Shown piece by piece: positions 1-10,359 of a stretch of 64,000 nt of DNA (position 1 is its first letter; each line of letters starts with the position of its first letter). The stretch comes from Petrolisthes cinctipes. Taxonomy: Eukaryota; Arthropoda; Malacostraca; Decapoda; Porcellanidae. The notes beneath the pieces are model-generated. The model did not search any database and had not been told where the DNA came from. It saw nothing but the letters and a program-made list of their open reading frames with translations. Made by a program: the position numbers and the translations under genes. Where the stretch lies: the NCBI GenBank assembly GCA_033782935.1, contig JAWQEG010000621.1, positions 1,752,001 to 1,816,000 of the forward strand, given 5' to 3'.

Positions 1-2640
1 TGAGAAACTTCATTCCTTGCAATATAACCGTCTCTGTAGACTTATCCATATTTTCCTCTCGATCGCACCAGAAGCGTTCTCGTGGCTCAAATGAGTTTCT
101 TAATTCAACATATGTTCCCCCTCGCAAGCTTCCTTTGGGAACATCAAAAGGGCATGAAATGAATGTGGATACCTGGGTTGTTGTAACTTCAAAATATACG
201 GCTTCTCTTCCGCTCCAGCAGCCGAGTAGTTCTTCCACCTCCCTTATGGATGTTGATGTCTCTGCCTGTGTCAGTGATATGACTACTGTATAGGAAAATA
301 CCAATGTGGTTGTTTCAATTAACATCCTGGGTATCTCCCTTCACCTTCTAACATATCAGGAGCTTCAGGGACTCAAGTACAGGTCCCAATTACTGCCCCA
401 AGTACTACTTACTATTCGGGTTCGCTCTTTTTCTGATGGCCCAGGATTAGAGAAAACTTGTCGTTTGAGTAAGACTTCTGGTCAAGGAGGTAGTGGAAAG
501 TCCCTGCATAAGGCTTCCCTAAAATAGGTTTCAAAGTAACACTGTTCAAGGTCCTTCAGTGAAATTACCGTGGCTTGCATGCCATTTGGGAGGAACTGTG
601 GGCTTCTTCTCTCTCGCTTCTCCCCTGCGTGTGTTTGTCTCCAAAAAACAATGCTTATGGAATCCATTCCTGCCAGTCCTCCTCTATATTTTGCATAGTA
701 TTCCAATTCATTTGATGAGCAGGGTCCCATGGTGGCTCTGCCATCCTAGTTCAACGCGATGTTCCATGCACGAGCCTGGAACTTGACACTCCACTCCAGG
801 TTGTTGCAGTTAAGGTTTTTATAGACCACCTCTACACAGTGTGCAGTCTATACCTTCTTCCCAGTGTTGCAGTTGACAGGGGTGATCTCATTCAACTTGT
901 ACGAGACCTTTTGCTCTTTCGCAGTTTTTGTGTGAGTGTTGGTACAGCCCTCTCTGCACCAGTAGCACAGGAGAAGGGCGTCCCCCAGGGAAGCGTCCTC
1001 AGTGTCCAGACGGTATAGCCAACTCGATGTTCGTTAACAACCTGGCGGTCTGGTTTGCTGCTTCACGTATGTCAGTGGCGGAGCGGGGGATGCAGCTTGC
1101 CCTCGACAGGGTTTCGCGATGGGCTGGTTTTCATGGGTTTAGCTTCTTTCCTGCCAAGATGGTTACTATGCACTTCTGTCTCATCTGGGGCGTCCACTCC
1201 AATCCGGACTTATTCATGTATATTCATCGGATACATTTTGTTGAGGAGACTCACTTTTTGGGTCTATTTTTTGACAGACGTTTTACTTGGGTTCCCCATC
1301 TACGTTCACGATGTCTCTTGCCTCCAGGCTCTCAAACTTTTGAGGGTTCAGGGCCATTCGTCCTGGGGGCCTGATCGAGCCACCCTCCTCCTATATCATG
1401 CTCAAAATATGGGTGTGAGGTTTACTCCACTGCCACAGATGCCCGTCTCAGAGTTTTAGACCCTGTTCCTAATGCTGCAGTACATCTGGCGACCGGAGTT
1501 TTCAGGTCGTCCCCAATCCCCAGTCTCCTTGTGGACGCTGATGAACTATCACTTGATCTCCATCGCCAGTCCTTGATGGTTTGTTGGTGGCATCGATTAC
1601 ATCGACTTCCTGACTCCATTTCCTGCTTGGCTATGTCATCTGATATTATGTCTCGGTACTACCTCTCACATCCTTGCACGCCATGGCCCTTTGGTTTCTG
1701 GGTCAGGAAGGTTATGGAGGAGTTGGGCATTGACGACTTCCTGTGTGGGTACCCAGGGTGGCTCCATGGGTTCCCCCAGAAGTTCACACCTGCACTTGCT
1801 TTTCAGACAGAGAATATCTTCCTCCTTCAGTGGCTCGCTCCCTCTTTTTAGAATATGCCTCCACTCACATGGGGTCCCTTTCTGTGTACACTGATGATTT
1901 TATTCAAGGTGGCAGGCTCCCTTCTGTCATGTCTATTTATACTGCCGAGCTCTCGGCCTTTTATATGTCCTCCAAGTAATTTTTACTCTCCCACAGCCTT
2001 CTTTTACTATTTTTAGCGATTCCTGTAGTGCCTTGCAGGCCTTGGGCAATTTTAACTCTTCCCATCCCCTGGTGTTGGCCATTCTTGAATGGTTTGAGCT
2101 CCTGGGACGTCGTGACCGCAGAGTCAAATTGTTTTGGGATCCATGTGGGTGTCGATGGGAATGAAGAGTCTGATGCGTCATCCCGTACATACTATGGACC
2201 TTCGGCCCTACATAGATGCTGCCGATTGTTCTTGCTAGCAGGACAGATGGGACGCCATTGGGGTTACCAAGCTCCGCAGCATCTACCAACACCTGGATTT
2301 GTGGAGCTACAGAGGTCTGTCCCTCCGGTGGCAGACGGCTCTTGCCCATCTCCGCATTGGCCACTCACTTTTGATTCATGGATTTTTAATGGAGAGGGCT
2401 CCCCCTCCCTACTGTGATGCTTGTCTTGTTCCTTTGACAGTGAGGCATCTTCTTGTTGAGTGTCCCAGCCTTGGGGACCTTCATCGTAGGTACCGTACCT
2501 CTTCGAGTACTGGGTGAGGGACAGTTCTTACAGTCTCTCCCAGGTGCTCGGGGAGGAGGCTTGTGGTGTGGGATGGAGCACCCTCTCCTTTGTGGAGGAG
2601 GCTGGCCTCCTCCACAAGTTGTGAATTTAAAAATTGTTAT
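1..2640 (+). pseudogene. LINE family A, copy 1 (ORF1 end, endonuclease, RT, RNase H), decayed and internally deleted
   Basis: This is a relic of an APE-type non-LTR retrotransposon that also carries RNase H. In order I read the C-terminal end of an ORF1-like protein (about 1-300), the N-terminal half of the endonuclease (about 540-900, including PACVCLQ), then a jump directly into the RT palm. The RT shows GVPQGSVLS at about 970, FVNN in place of the catalytic F/YVDD near 1030, and LALDRVSRWAG. RNase H-like sequence (TAELSAF) follows near 1940, and WQTALAHLRIGHSLL plus a C-x2-C...H...C tail near 2330-2460. Frames change repeatedly and stops are present. The endonuclease C-terminus and RT fingers are missing. 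The 3' end, a short GGAGGAGGCTGGCCTCCTCC palindrome near 2593-2613, recurs in the copy at 31488-32960. A third copy lies at 58340-61108 on the minus strand. The I/Nimb-like clade assignment is inference. Confidence 0.8.
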
Positions 2641-3229
2641 GGTGGGTTTTTTTTTTTTTTAGATAGTTTAATGCTTCATTCACTTCCATTTTAATTTTCT
2701 TATATTTTCTACTTAATTAAGTTTAGTAAATTGGGAGTTTTAGATGATATGTCCTTTTAACCCTTTCACTGCATACTTAAATTCCCTATTTGTTGCTAAA
2801 TCTCCACCAAAAAATTAAATTCATCTTTTCTCTTTTCCCATTACTTTTTCAACTTCAATTCATTCAGATTCCATATTTGGGTAAAAAAAATATCACTTGC
2901 ACTATGTGTAAGTACAGACAAATAAGCAAATATGTGAAAAAAGTCAGAACAATGGTGAAAAATAACATTCATTAAAAGGTGTCAAATAAGTCCATTAACA
3001 TCTAATTTGCAGTTTTATTAGTATATACAATAGAAAAAAAGAAAAATGAAATATTTTCCTTGCTAATGAAGTCCTTATTACAGCAATAACTAAAAGAAAT
3101 CTAACGATGGAAATATGAATAAAATGTGTGAAAATAAAAATTAACAGATGACGTTTTGTGGGAGATATTTAGGCCTAGGCCTACTGCTTATTGCAGTTAC
3201 AAACTTTCTTATATGTTACTTTAGTGTGA
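2641..3229. other. AT-rich stretch between LINE copy 1 and the piggyBac relic
   Basis: I see no gene here. There is a short T-run at about 2647-2660 followed by AT-rich DNA. The only notable signal is TTAA directly followed by CCCTTTCACTGC at 2757-2772, listed separately as a possible piggyBac end. Confidence 0.5.
2757..2775. repeat. Possible piggyBac terminal inverted repeat with TTAA target site
   Basis: TTAA at 2757-2760 is followed by CCCTTTCACTGC. PiggyBac elements insert at TTAA and begin with CCC. The site lies just beyond the C-terminal end of the piggyBac transposase relic, where a terminus is expected. At the other side I see GGGTTAA at 9310-9316 and again at 9622-9628 (preceded by CCCAGTGA), but neither gives a long match. 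The terminal assignment is therefore weak. Confidence 0.25.
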
Positions 3230-4500
3230 AATTTCTCATACACCTAACTGGGCATATTGCAGGGTTACCAAGGCAATTTTTACAGTAGTATGTAGTTTAT
3301 TTCTGCTTGCCATCACCCTTTCCTTTATTTGCACACATTGCAGGCAAAATGCTGCAAACCACAGTTTGGCTGGGGTTTCTTTCCTGGATAATTTCCAACG
3401 AAGTGTCTGTCAATTAATCTAGCAGCTGTTGGGTCACTGTTCCAACAACCTATTCACTTGTTACCTGCGGTTCGGTTATACCCTCTCAGTAAACCCTCAA
3501 TAACCTGTTCTCAGAACTTTCGTACAGCCAATTTTTTCCTTGGATTTTGTACATTATAACAGATATTACCATAATTTTACCAGAGATATTTCAACTACAA
3601 AATGCCACAGTGCCTGATACCATTTTTATGCTTCCTATCACAAGGGTAAGTGGAACAAAACTGATCAAACTTATCTACGCCACCCATAAATTTTCTGTAC
3701 ATAACAGTTACATTGGGCTTTATTACATTTCTTATGCCTTTCTTTGACTGTACCTCTACTTCTGTAACTCCTGCATTTCCCACAGTGGAAAGCATATTTA
3801 CTTTCTCTGTGTCCTGAAAAGTAACTGCAAGAATTGTTTTGCCTCATTGACCTATGTTATTGGGGTATCATTACACTTCATTTTGACATCTTTCATTTCT
3901 TTTGGGAGTCCATCTCTGTTGGCACTCACTGTTCCACATGCCCCCACACTAGAATAGAAATGATCAATAAATATTATATGGTCCTTCCTTTCAAAACCTC
4001 TCAGTTAAGATCAAACAACTCTGTTACCCAGTCCTTGCTCTACAATAACTTCAGTTTCCTTGACTGCGTAAAAATCCAGTACATGAATCACAAACTGACC
4101 AAATTTTGACCTTTCATTTACTGCTGGGGTTAGAGGGAAGGTACTGTTTGAATAAAAGCCTGTCCTTAAATTTAACCACAGATTCATCTACACTGATCTC
4201 TTTGTTGCTATTGTATGATGCTACACAAGTATCTTTTACAATGTCTTGTATTTTCCTGATTTTGAAAAGTCTGTCTGGTTTAGCAGGAGCTTCTTCCCTG
4301 TTACAAAAATGTAGAAAAGATTTTAGAAGTTGATACTTATTTCAAGAAAATATGTCTAAAACCTGGGGTTTGTGTTAGCCAAAAAGAATCCTGAAAGTAA
4401 CACTCTAAAGTTGGCTTGTGAACTAATCCCATACCAATTTCTATAGCAACCATGCAGTGCTTTTATATCTTCAGGATGAACATCTTGCCAAGACCTATAT
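3230..4500 (-). pseudogene. piggyBac-type transposase, C-terminal catalytic part, frameshifted
   Basis: On the minus strand this stretch shows, in order and in shifting frames, the landmarks of a piggyBac (DDE_Tnp_1_7) transposase. These are a W..DVHPEDIKAL segment near 4480, ISVDESVVKFK near 4190 with the first catalytic Asp, and QYLPSNPSSK. Then come IIFIDHFYSS near 3970 with the second Asp, CGTVSANRDGLPKE, VNMLSTVGN near 3800, and FMGGVDKFDQ near 3680 with the third Asp. Last is a Cys-rich tail with C-x2-C pairs near 3250-3360, like the piggyBac zinc-binding domain. At least three stops or frameshifts separate these blocks, so it is dead. The N-terminal part continues beyond an inserted LINE, at 7542-8160. 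The active enzyme would cut and paste at TTAA. Confidence 0.85.
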
Positions 4501-4572
4501 ATATTTTTTTTTTTTTTTACATATAGTGAGTGGAGGAAAGGAAAAAACAAATAAATAAATGGTTGCATTTGC

Positions 4573-6885
4573 CTATTGGCATCCTCCACTCATAAAATAT
4601 TTAAAACAACTGGATTTAAATTGCTGGGGGTTATAACTTGCTGGAAAACATTCCCTTGGTAGAGAATTCCACAGGGAAGTAGTACGGGGAGTAAATGAAT
4701 TTTTGTAAGCAGTTGTCCTGCAACGTGGAGGAGTCAGTGTGAACTCATGCGCATTCTCAGCTGCCCTAGTCCTCCGTGGGAAGACGCGAAGGGATGGTAT
4801 AATCAGGGCAAGTTCATCCGAACATTTCTTATAAAAGTATCTATAAAATAGTGCAAGGGAAGCAACATTTCTTCGTTCTGATAAGGGAGGGAATTTATTA
4901 GTGATCATAGGATTATTGATCAGTCTGATAGCTCTGTTTTGAATTTTATCTAATTGTCTTAACACCACCGATCCACAACCAGCCCACAGAGGTGAACAAT
5001 ATTCCATCTGGGAACGCACATGACTCTTATATATTACGGCTAACTGCTCGTCAGTCAAATAATTACAAGCTCTGTATAAAAGTCCCATCTTCCTGGATGC
5101 AGTTTTGGCAATGGATTTTACATAGGGAGTCCAACTGAGGTTTTCATTTAAAGTTACACCAAGGAGATCAATGCTGTGGTACTTTGGGATATTTGTATTA
5201 TTGAAAATAATGTGAGAATCTTGATTATCTGATCTATTTGAGAACGGGATGTATTTAGTTTTATTTGCATTGAAAGAAACTAGGTTGTTTTGTCCCCATT
5301 CAAAGATCTTCGTTAAGTCTTCATTTAATGAAATTGAAGTGGCAAGTTTGTATTCTAAAATATTGTGTTGAGTAAAACTATCATTAAATGAGAAGGAACT
5401 GTGAATAGTTGAATCATCAACATAGGAGTGAATTGAATTCTGGGTAACTGACAAAAGATCATTAATATGAATGAGGAACAAAGTTGGAGCCAAGACCGCT
5501 CCTTGAGGAACACCAGCATTAATGGGATGAAAGTCGGAATACAGACCATCTACCATCACACGTAATTTTCTGTTGCTAAGATATGAATTAATTAGGGGAA
5601 CAAAAGATTGAAGGCCATAATGTGGAAGCTTAGACAGTAATGATCTGTGCCATACTCTGTCAAAGGCTTTAGATATATCAAGGCAAATTGTGTGAGTCTC
5701 TCCATGTTTATCAGTTGATTGGAATATGTTATCTGTGAAATAACAAAGCAGGTCCACAGTAGATCGTCTCTGTCTAAAGCCATATTGCTTATCATTTAGC
5801 AGATGATTTTTCTCAAGGTGCTTTACAAAGTGATTGTTAAGAACTATTTCAAATATTTTACCGAGAGTAGACGTGATGGCAATTGGTCTGTAATTTGATG
5901 GATTTGCGGTAGCTCCTTTTTTGGGAATTGGTTGTACATTGGCTTCTTTCCAGGCGGCTGGGAAGGACGAGGTATGGAGACATACACGAAATAATTTTGC
6001 GAGAATTGGAGCTAATTCTTTTGAGCAATTTTTTAATACAGTGGGAGGAATTTCATCTGGCCCTGGAGCTTTGTCGATAGATAGATTCTCCAAAATGGTC
6101 CGCACTCGTCTTGTATGAATTATTAAGGGTGGACTTTCTGGGGAGTTAAAATTCAAAATGGGAGTGTTTTGAGCAGTGTCATTGAGGTTTGAATTTGTGG
6201 CGAAGATATTGGCCAAAAGATTTTCTTTACCACGGGGATCACATATGAGATTTCCATTGTTATTCTTTAAAGGGGAAATAGATGAACCATGGTTGAAGTT
6301 AGATTTGAATGAGTTTACTGCTGACCAAAAGATCTTATTATCATTAGGATTATTCAGTAATTTATTGACTTGTTTATGTATGAAGTTAGATTTGGCTAAA
6401 TTAGTTACAGCTTTAGCATGGCATCTGACAATTTTGAAATAATTGTATGACTGAAGAGTTTTCGACTTTGTATAGGCATTATAGGCTATTGATTTTTGTT
6501 CTGTAGCTCTGGCACAGCTGTGATCAAACCATTTTGGAGAGTTAGATCTTTTTGAGTATTGATGGTGAGGGATATATGTTTCCATTCCTATTTTTATAAA
6601 GTCAGTAATATGGTTCAGGAAGCTATCTGAGTCAGTAGAGTAAAATGATGACCAAGGAATGTTAATTAAAAAGTCACGGAACCCCACCCAATCTGCAGCA
6701 TCATAGTGCCATTTGGTCACTCGGATGGGTTTAGAGTGGATGGGTAGGGAGGAGTGGGAACAGGAGACTGCAATGAAGCAATGGTCTGAGGATCCAAGAG
6801 GGGACTTCACTTCAACACTATATGTTTCGGGATTGGTAGTAAGAAACAAATCAAGTAGGTGCGGTCTATGTTCTGGATTATCAGG
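4573..6885 (-). pseudogene. LINE ORF2, endonuclease end plus reverse transcriptase, long open frame
   Basis: This open frame of more than 750 codons begins in the last part of the APE endonuclease (PLGSSDHCF, the catalytic SDH) and runs through a complete RT. RT landmarks are IDKAPGPDEIPP, VQPIPKKG and NYRPIAITSTLGKIFE, then QYGFRQRRSTVDLL, LDISKAFDRVWH, GVPQGAVLAP, the catalytic YVDDSTIH, and LLGVTLNENLSW. The thumb region and LWNSLP close the protein. Catalytic YVDD is intact and there is no internal stop, so this is the best preserved coding sequence in the window. It is separated from the upstream endonuclease frame by a single frameshift near 6880. I call it a pseudogene only because of that shift and the missing 5' end. 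Confidence 0.85.
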
Positions 6886-7477
6886 TATGCGAGTGCATGG
6901 GGTGCTTGATTAGTTGGGTGAGATTGAATGAGTCTGCGAATAACTCGCATTCAAGCCCAGGTTCATCAGTTTTTGCCGAATGAGTGAGCCACTCAACATT
7001 GTGGACATTAAAATCACCCAGTAAGGATATATCAGATGCAGCATTAATGTTTAAATCAGAAAGAATGGAGGTCAGGGAATCAAAGAGGCTATTATCTGGG
7101 GAGGCATTTGGTGATCGGTAAATACAACAATAATATTTAACTGAGCCTGAAGAATTTAGCTTGTAAATTGAGTAATCAAAATCTGGTGATGCGAGATTGA
7201 AAATGTTCTCCAAGGATATTGTTGATCTAGCAAAACAGCAAACGCCTCCCTTTGATCTAAAATTTGACATTAAAATATAGCCTGGAAAGTTGTAGTTAGT
7301 CAGGTCAGAAGAGGGAGTAACCTGGCATTCAGTGAGGAAAAGAATGTTAGGGATTTCGGTTTGAAGAAGTAAGTGTACTGAGTTAATGTTGGAGTGAAGC
7401 CCCCGAATATTTGCAAACATAATTAATTCATTGTGCTGACGAGCAGTTGTTTTATGCATCATGGCTGGTGCTGACAC
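6881..7477 (-). pseudogene. LINE ORF2, APE-type endonuclease N-terminal part
   Basis: About 198 codons, minus strand, encode an apurinic-type endonuclease. Landmarks are FANIRGLHSN at the start (strand 1 with the metal-binding Asn), FLTECQV (catalytic Glu), GGVCCFARS, YCCIYRSPN and LLGDFNVHNVEW (GDFN catalytic loop). The frame ends in a stop exactly where the downstream frame resumes the same protein, so one small indel near 6885 splits ORF2. This enzyme nicks the target DNA for target-primed reverse transcription. Other LINEs of this type carry about 30-40 residues before this point, so the start is approximate. Confidence 0.85.
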
Positions 7478-7541
7478 AGGCAGCTACTCTAGCTTGTCTA
7501 ACAATTGTTGCACATACCTCTTTTTTTCTTGGGTTCCGAGA

Positions 7542-8160
7542 TCCTATATATATATATGGCTTCTTGAACAAATTTGGTAAAACACTTTTGAGGAGCTAAA
7601 CCTTCAAAACCTACCACACTGTGCTCCCCACTAAATTTGGGATTAGAATCTAACTCAGGAAAAGTGTCACCATTGTTGTAGTCCAGTTTGTTCCATGTGA
7701 ACTCAGGAAGTGGAGGTGGAGTGGACCTGCAGGTGTAGCTGTGCTGGTAGATGGTTATGGTGATGCAGGTGTGTCTGTGTTGGTAGATGGTTGTGGAGAT
7801 GCTGGTCTGGCTGTGCTAGAAGAGGGCTGTGGTGATACAGGTCTGGCTGTGCTAGAAGAGGGCTGTGATGATGCAGTTTTGGCTGTGCTAGAAGAGGGCT
7901 GTGGTGATGCAGGTCTGGCTGTGCTAGAGAGGGCTGTGGTGATGCTGGTCTAGCTGTGCTGGTGGATGGCTGATGTTCCATTGAATCAGGAGTGGCTGTG
8001 GCTGAACGTGGTAGCGACAGTAGGTTCACAGATTCGTCAGGAAGAAAGTCTGGATCATCTATGTCATCATCATCAGAGAGCTTTGCCATATAATCGGCAA
8101 TGGCATCATCACTCAAAATATTTCTTGCTATTCATTGCTCCTATCAAGAAATATAAATAA
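7542..8160 (-). pseudogene. piggyBac transposase N-terminal acidic region with a 36-bp coding repeat
   Basis: Minus strand, upstream of the inserted LINE. From about 8116 the frame reads LSDDAIADYMAKLSDDDD, an acidic start typical of piggyBac transposases. A preceding MNSKKY near 8137 is in another frame, so one indel may separate the true start. Then comes a run of PLLAQPDLHHHS-like 12-residue repeats, followed by GFEGLAPKSVLPNLFKKPY at the LINE junction (about 7560-7620). The gene resumes at 4500 after the LINE. The repeats give a Pro/His-rich linker not seen in canonical piggyBac proteins and probably expanded secondarily. Confidence 0.7.
7741..7962. repeat. 36-bp minisatellite inside the piggyBac N-terminal coding region
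   Basis: The plus strand repeats GCTGTGCTAGAAGAGGGCTG-type units of about 36 bp roughly six times, with the best copies at 7809-7930. Because 36 is a multiple of three, the repeat keeps the minus-strand frame open and encodes a 12-residue peptide repeat. One copy has lost three bases (near 7927). Confidence 0.75.
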
Positions 8161-9338
8161 ATAGATAACTATATGAAAAATAAAAAAATAAATAAAAAAA
8201 TAAATGATAATCTGAATAAATTGGGAATGCAAAAACAGAAAAGAATAAACAAAACACTTGAGGCTTGTCGATAAAATGTAAAATTAACTCTTTTTAACGA
8301 GGTAAATATTTATGTAAGTATCTCTCACACACACACACACACACCATACCAGTAATGCTGGCTTCCAAAACTAATATATTTATTACATTATCATGAAGTA
8401 GTGATGACAGGCTATACCACTATTGTAATATTTAGATGATTAGCTAAAGCAACAAATAAATAGAGAAGTTACATCCTACTGGACTTGTTGTGGTTTGGCA
8501 TGAATACTTATCAACACGTCACTATATTAGTTTGCCAATAGTATATTAACACAGTATTGCTAAATCATTGTCCTTTCAAATAATGCACAATGTATTACTG
8601 AATATATCTCGTATAGATAATGTGAAAAAAAAAATAAAAAAATAAAAATAGAATATGCAAAAAAAATGAAAAAGAATGGAGAAAATTGCCACACTGTATG
8701 CCTGCCACCGCCTGGGAGAAATGTAAACATGTGTAGTTGAGAGACTACCCACTCTTGGCAGTATGTCAGGCTGGCTTGGCGTGATGTTTGAAGGTGGGAG
8801 AGGGTTTAATCAACCCTAGCAGTGTAGGGAAAAAAAATTCTAATGACGTGGGGTAAGTCCGCTCTCCACAGTTAATGGTAAAAAATATATCATTCGGATA
8901 TTTTCACTTATAGCGGATGGGTAGCCACCTCACAATAACATCAACTCAAAATTCACTTTTAGATTCTATTTATATATCTAAGTAAGTTTTCACACTCTAA
9001 TTTCGTTATAAAACATGTCAGAAGAACATTTTTCAACACAACACTATGAAATATAATGCCACTGTCATTTTTACGTACATATATGGTAATTACAGGAAAA
9101 GAGGATTGATGAAAATATGTCCTTCTACCCTCACTGCTAGAGACTGAGGACTGGTGGTGGAAGGGGCTGCCACCATCAGTGTTACTAGGTCGAAACTAGC
9201 TTGTTAAGGACCGCGCAAATTTAAAAAAAAGTTTTGTTCAATGACTGCTACACCTGCGGTGCTCCAGACTTGTTGCTAGTGTCGAAATTTTACTACACCC
9301 ACGAATTAAGGGTTAACGACCTATGTAAGAGTTGATAG
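8161..9338. other. AT-rich spacer with A-runs and a short CA microsatellite
   Basis: No coding signal recognised. The stretch holds A/T-rich runs (8160-8220, 8625-8675) and a short (CA)n at 8325-8344. Unassigned sequence near 8690-8850 includes TTTAATCAACCCTAGCAGTG. Part of it may belong to the piggyBac element. Confidence 0.5.
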
Positions 9339-9612
9339 GCATTAAGCCCGATATCTTCTTCGAATAAACCTAGGAGAGTGCCGATTGTGTAATGGTCATG
9401 CTGGCCTAGCAAGTGAGGGATCCCGGTTTCGATTCCTGAGGTGGTGGAATTGCTGGACAATTTTCCTTGCCCCCATGTCCCTGCTCACCTAGTAGCAAGT
9501 AGGTTCCCAACTGTAAAAGCGAGGATTGCAACCTTCTAGGCTGGTGGAAGATGTGTTCATGTAATAAGACTTTGATTTGCCTTAGGCATAAAGCCCTTAA
9601 TCTTCTTGCCCG
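9339..9612 (+). repeat. tRNA-derived SINE, one copy plus the tail of another
   Basis: From about 9376 the sequence shows a pol III-like head. TGTAATGGTCATGCTGGCCT resembles an A box and GGTTTCGATTCC (9425-9436) a B box, about 35 bases apart as in tRNA genes. An unrelated body and a conserved tail follow (GGCATAAAGCCCTTAATCTTC, 9586-9606). A near-identical tail (GGCATTAAGCCCGATATCTTC, 9339-9359) sits just upstream, so a 5'-truncated copy precedes the full one. No CCA end or clean cloverleaf is present, so this is not a functional tRNA gene. Confidence 0.6.
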
Positions 9613-10125
9613 CCCAGTGAGGGTTAAACAATGGGCAGCATTAACACCAGTCCTTCCGCTGGGAGTACTGTTCTTATACTTTTACATACCCTCATCCAAC
9701 CCCTGTGGAGTGTAGATTAAGACAGCAGGTTTTGTCCATGGTCACGCCGATGAGTCACTACTAGTGTAACACATCTTCCCTCCTGTGCACTAGCTGATCA
9801 ATGATACGGTTGCTTTCGGCGTGGAGATGGTAATGAAGCAGCTTGGGTTGATCAGGTATCGTTTGGAAAAAATTATCTAATTGACTTTTGGATTTTTCGA
9901 GACTTCTTTAGCTTCCATCATGCAGAGATCTTGGTTGTGTGTTGAAGAGAACGGTCCCTCTTGTCGCAAATGCATTATCATTGAGCGTCTTGACTCTGAT
10001 ATCTGCCCTGGGGTGTACCCTGTCAATGTGGCAGAGCTGACACAGTCGTTGATGATAGTTTGATAGGAAATTCATGTCATTTGTCGCCTTTCCAGTCACA
10101 CACACAGTCATGTCTCAATACTCAC
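9613..10125. other. Intron sequence downstream of the third host exon
   Basis: No gene, repeat or domain recognised. I looked on the minus strand for the Ig3 exon expected after 10126 and did not find it here or anywhere at lower coordinates. Confidence 0.45.
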
Positions 10126-10254
10126 ACTGGACTTCAAGCACAATTCTCTTGCTAATGGAGGGTGGGACTTTATTCCTAGCTATGCAGAGATAAGCACCCA
10201 TATCCTTGCGTGTGACGCCCTTCAGCAACAGCTCCATGGAGTCGATCTGGTCCA
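10126..10254 (-). CDS. DIP/lachesin-like Ig-superfamily gene, exon for second half of Ig2
   Basis: A 129-bp minus-strand exon. An acceptor (pyrimidine-rich tract ending CAAAAG) lies at 10255-10264 and a GTGAGT donor at 10125-10120. It enters and leaves in phase 1, matching the exon at 11509-11670. The peptide includes LLLKGVTRKDMGAYLCIARN, with the Y-x-C cysteine that closes the Ig2 disulfide, then KVPPSISKRIVLEV, the typical end of a DIP/lachesin second Ig domain. DIP proteins are extracellular, usually GPI-anchored adhesion molecules with three Ig domains that pair with Dpr partners at synapses; lachesin is closely related. The family is clear, the exact member is not. The next exon (Ig3) should lie below coordinate 1 or was not recognisable. 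Confidence 0.85.
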
Positions 10255-10359
10255 CTTTTGGGGCAGAGGAGTAAAGAAGGGTGATTTTTTTTATTAATAA
10301 TGTTTTCCATGTTTAGGCCAAAAATTATTTGAAAAGGTTCTTGAAAGAATATAGCAAGT

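Larger units (their letters stand above)
4502..7541 (-). mobile_element. CR1/Jockey-like LINE inserted into the piggyBac gene
   Basis: A roughly 3.0-kb minus-strand LINE lies inside the piggyBac relic. Its 3' end is a poly(A) tail, seen as the T-run at 4504-4521 on the plus strand. Both junctions abut TATATATA: CTATATATAT at about 4494-4503 and CTATATATATATAT at about 7543-7556. Target-primed insertion into a short TA microsatellite, with a duplication of about 10 bp, is therefore likely. It contains endonuclease and RT but no RNase H and no ORF1, so it is 5' truncated. The C-terminal LWNSLP motif near 4660 is typical of CR1/L2/Jockey-group LINEs. A diverged relative lies at 24050-25740. Confidence 0.85.

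Noticed and set aside
9376..9450. Possible functional tRNA gene
   Set aside because: A/B-box-like motifs only. There is no cloverleaf or acceptor stem, and the tail is SINE-like.
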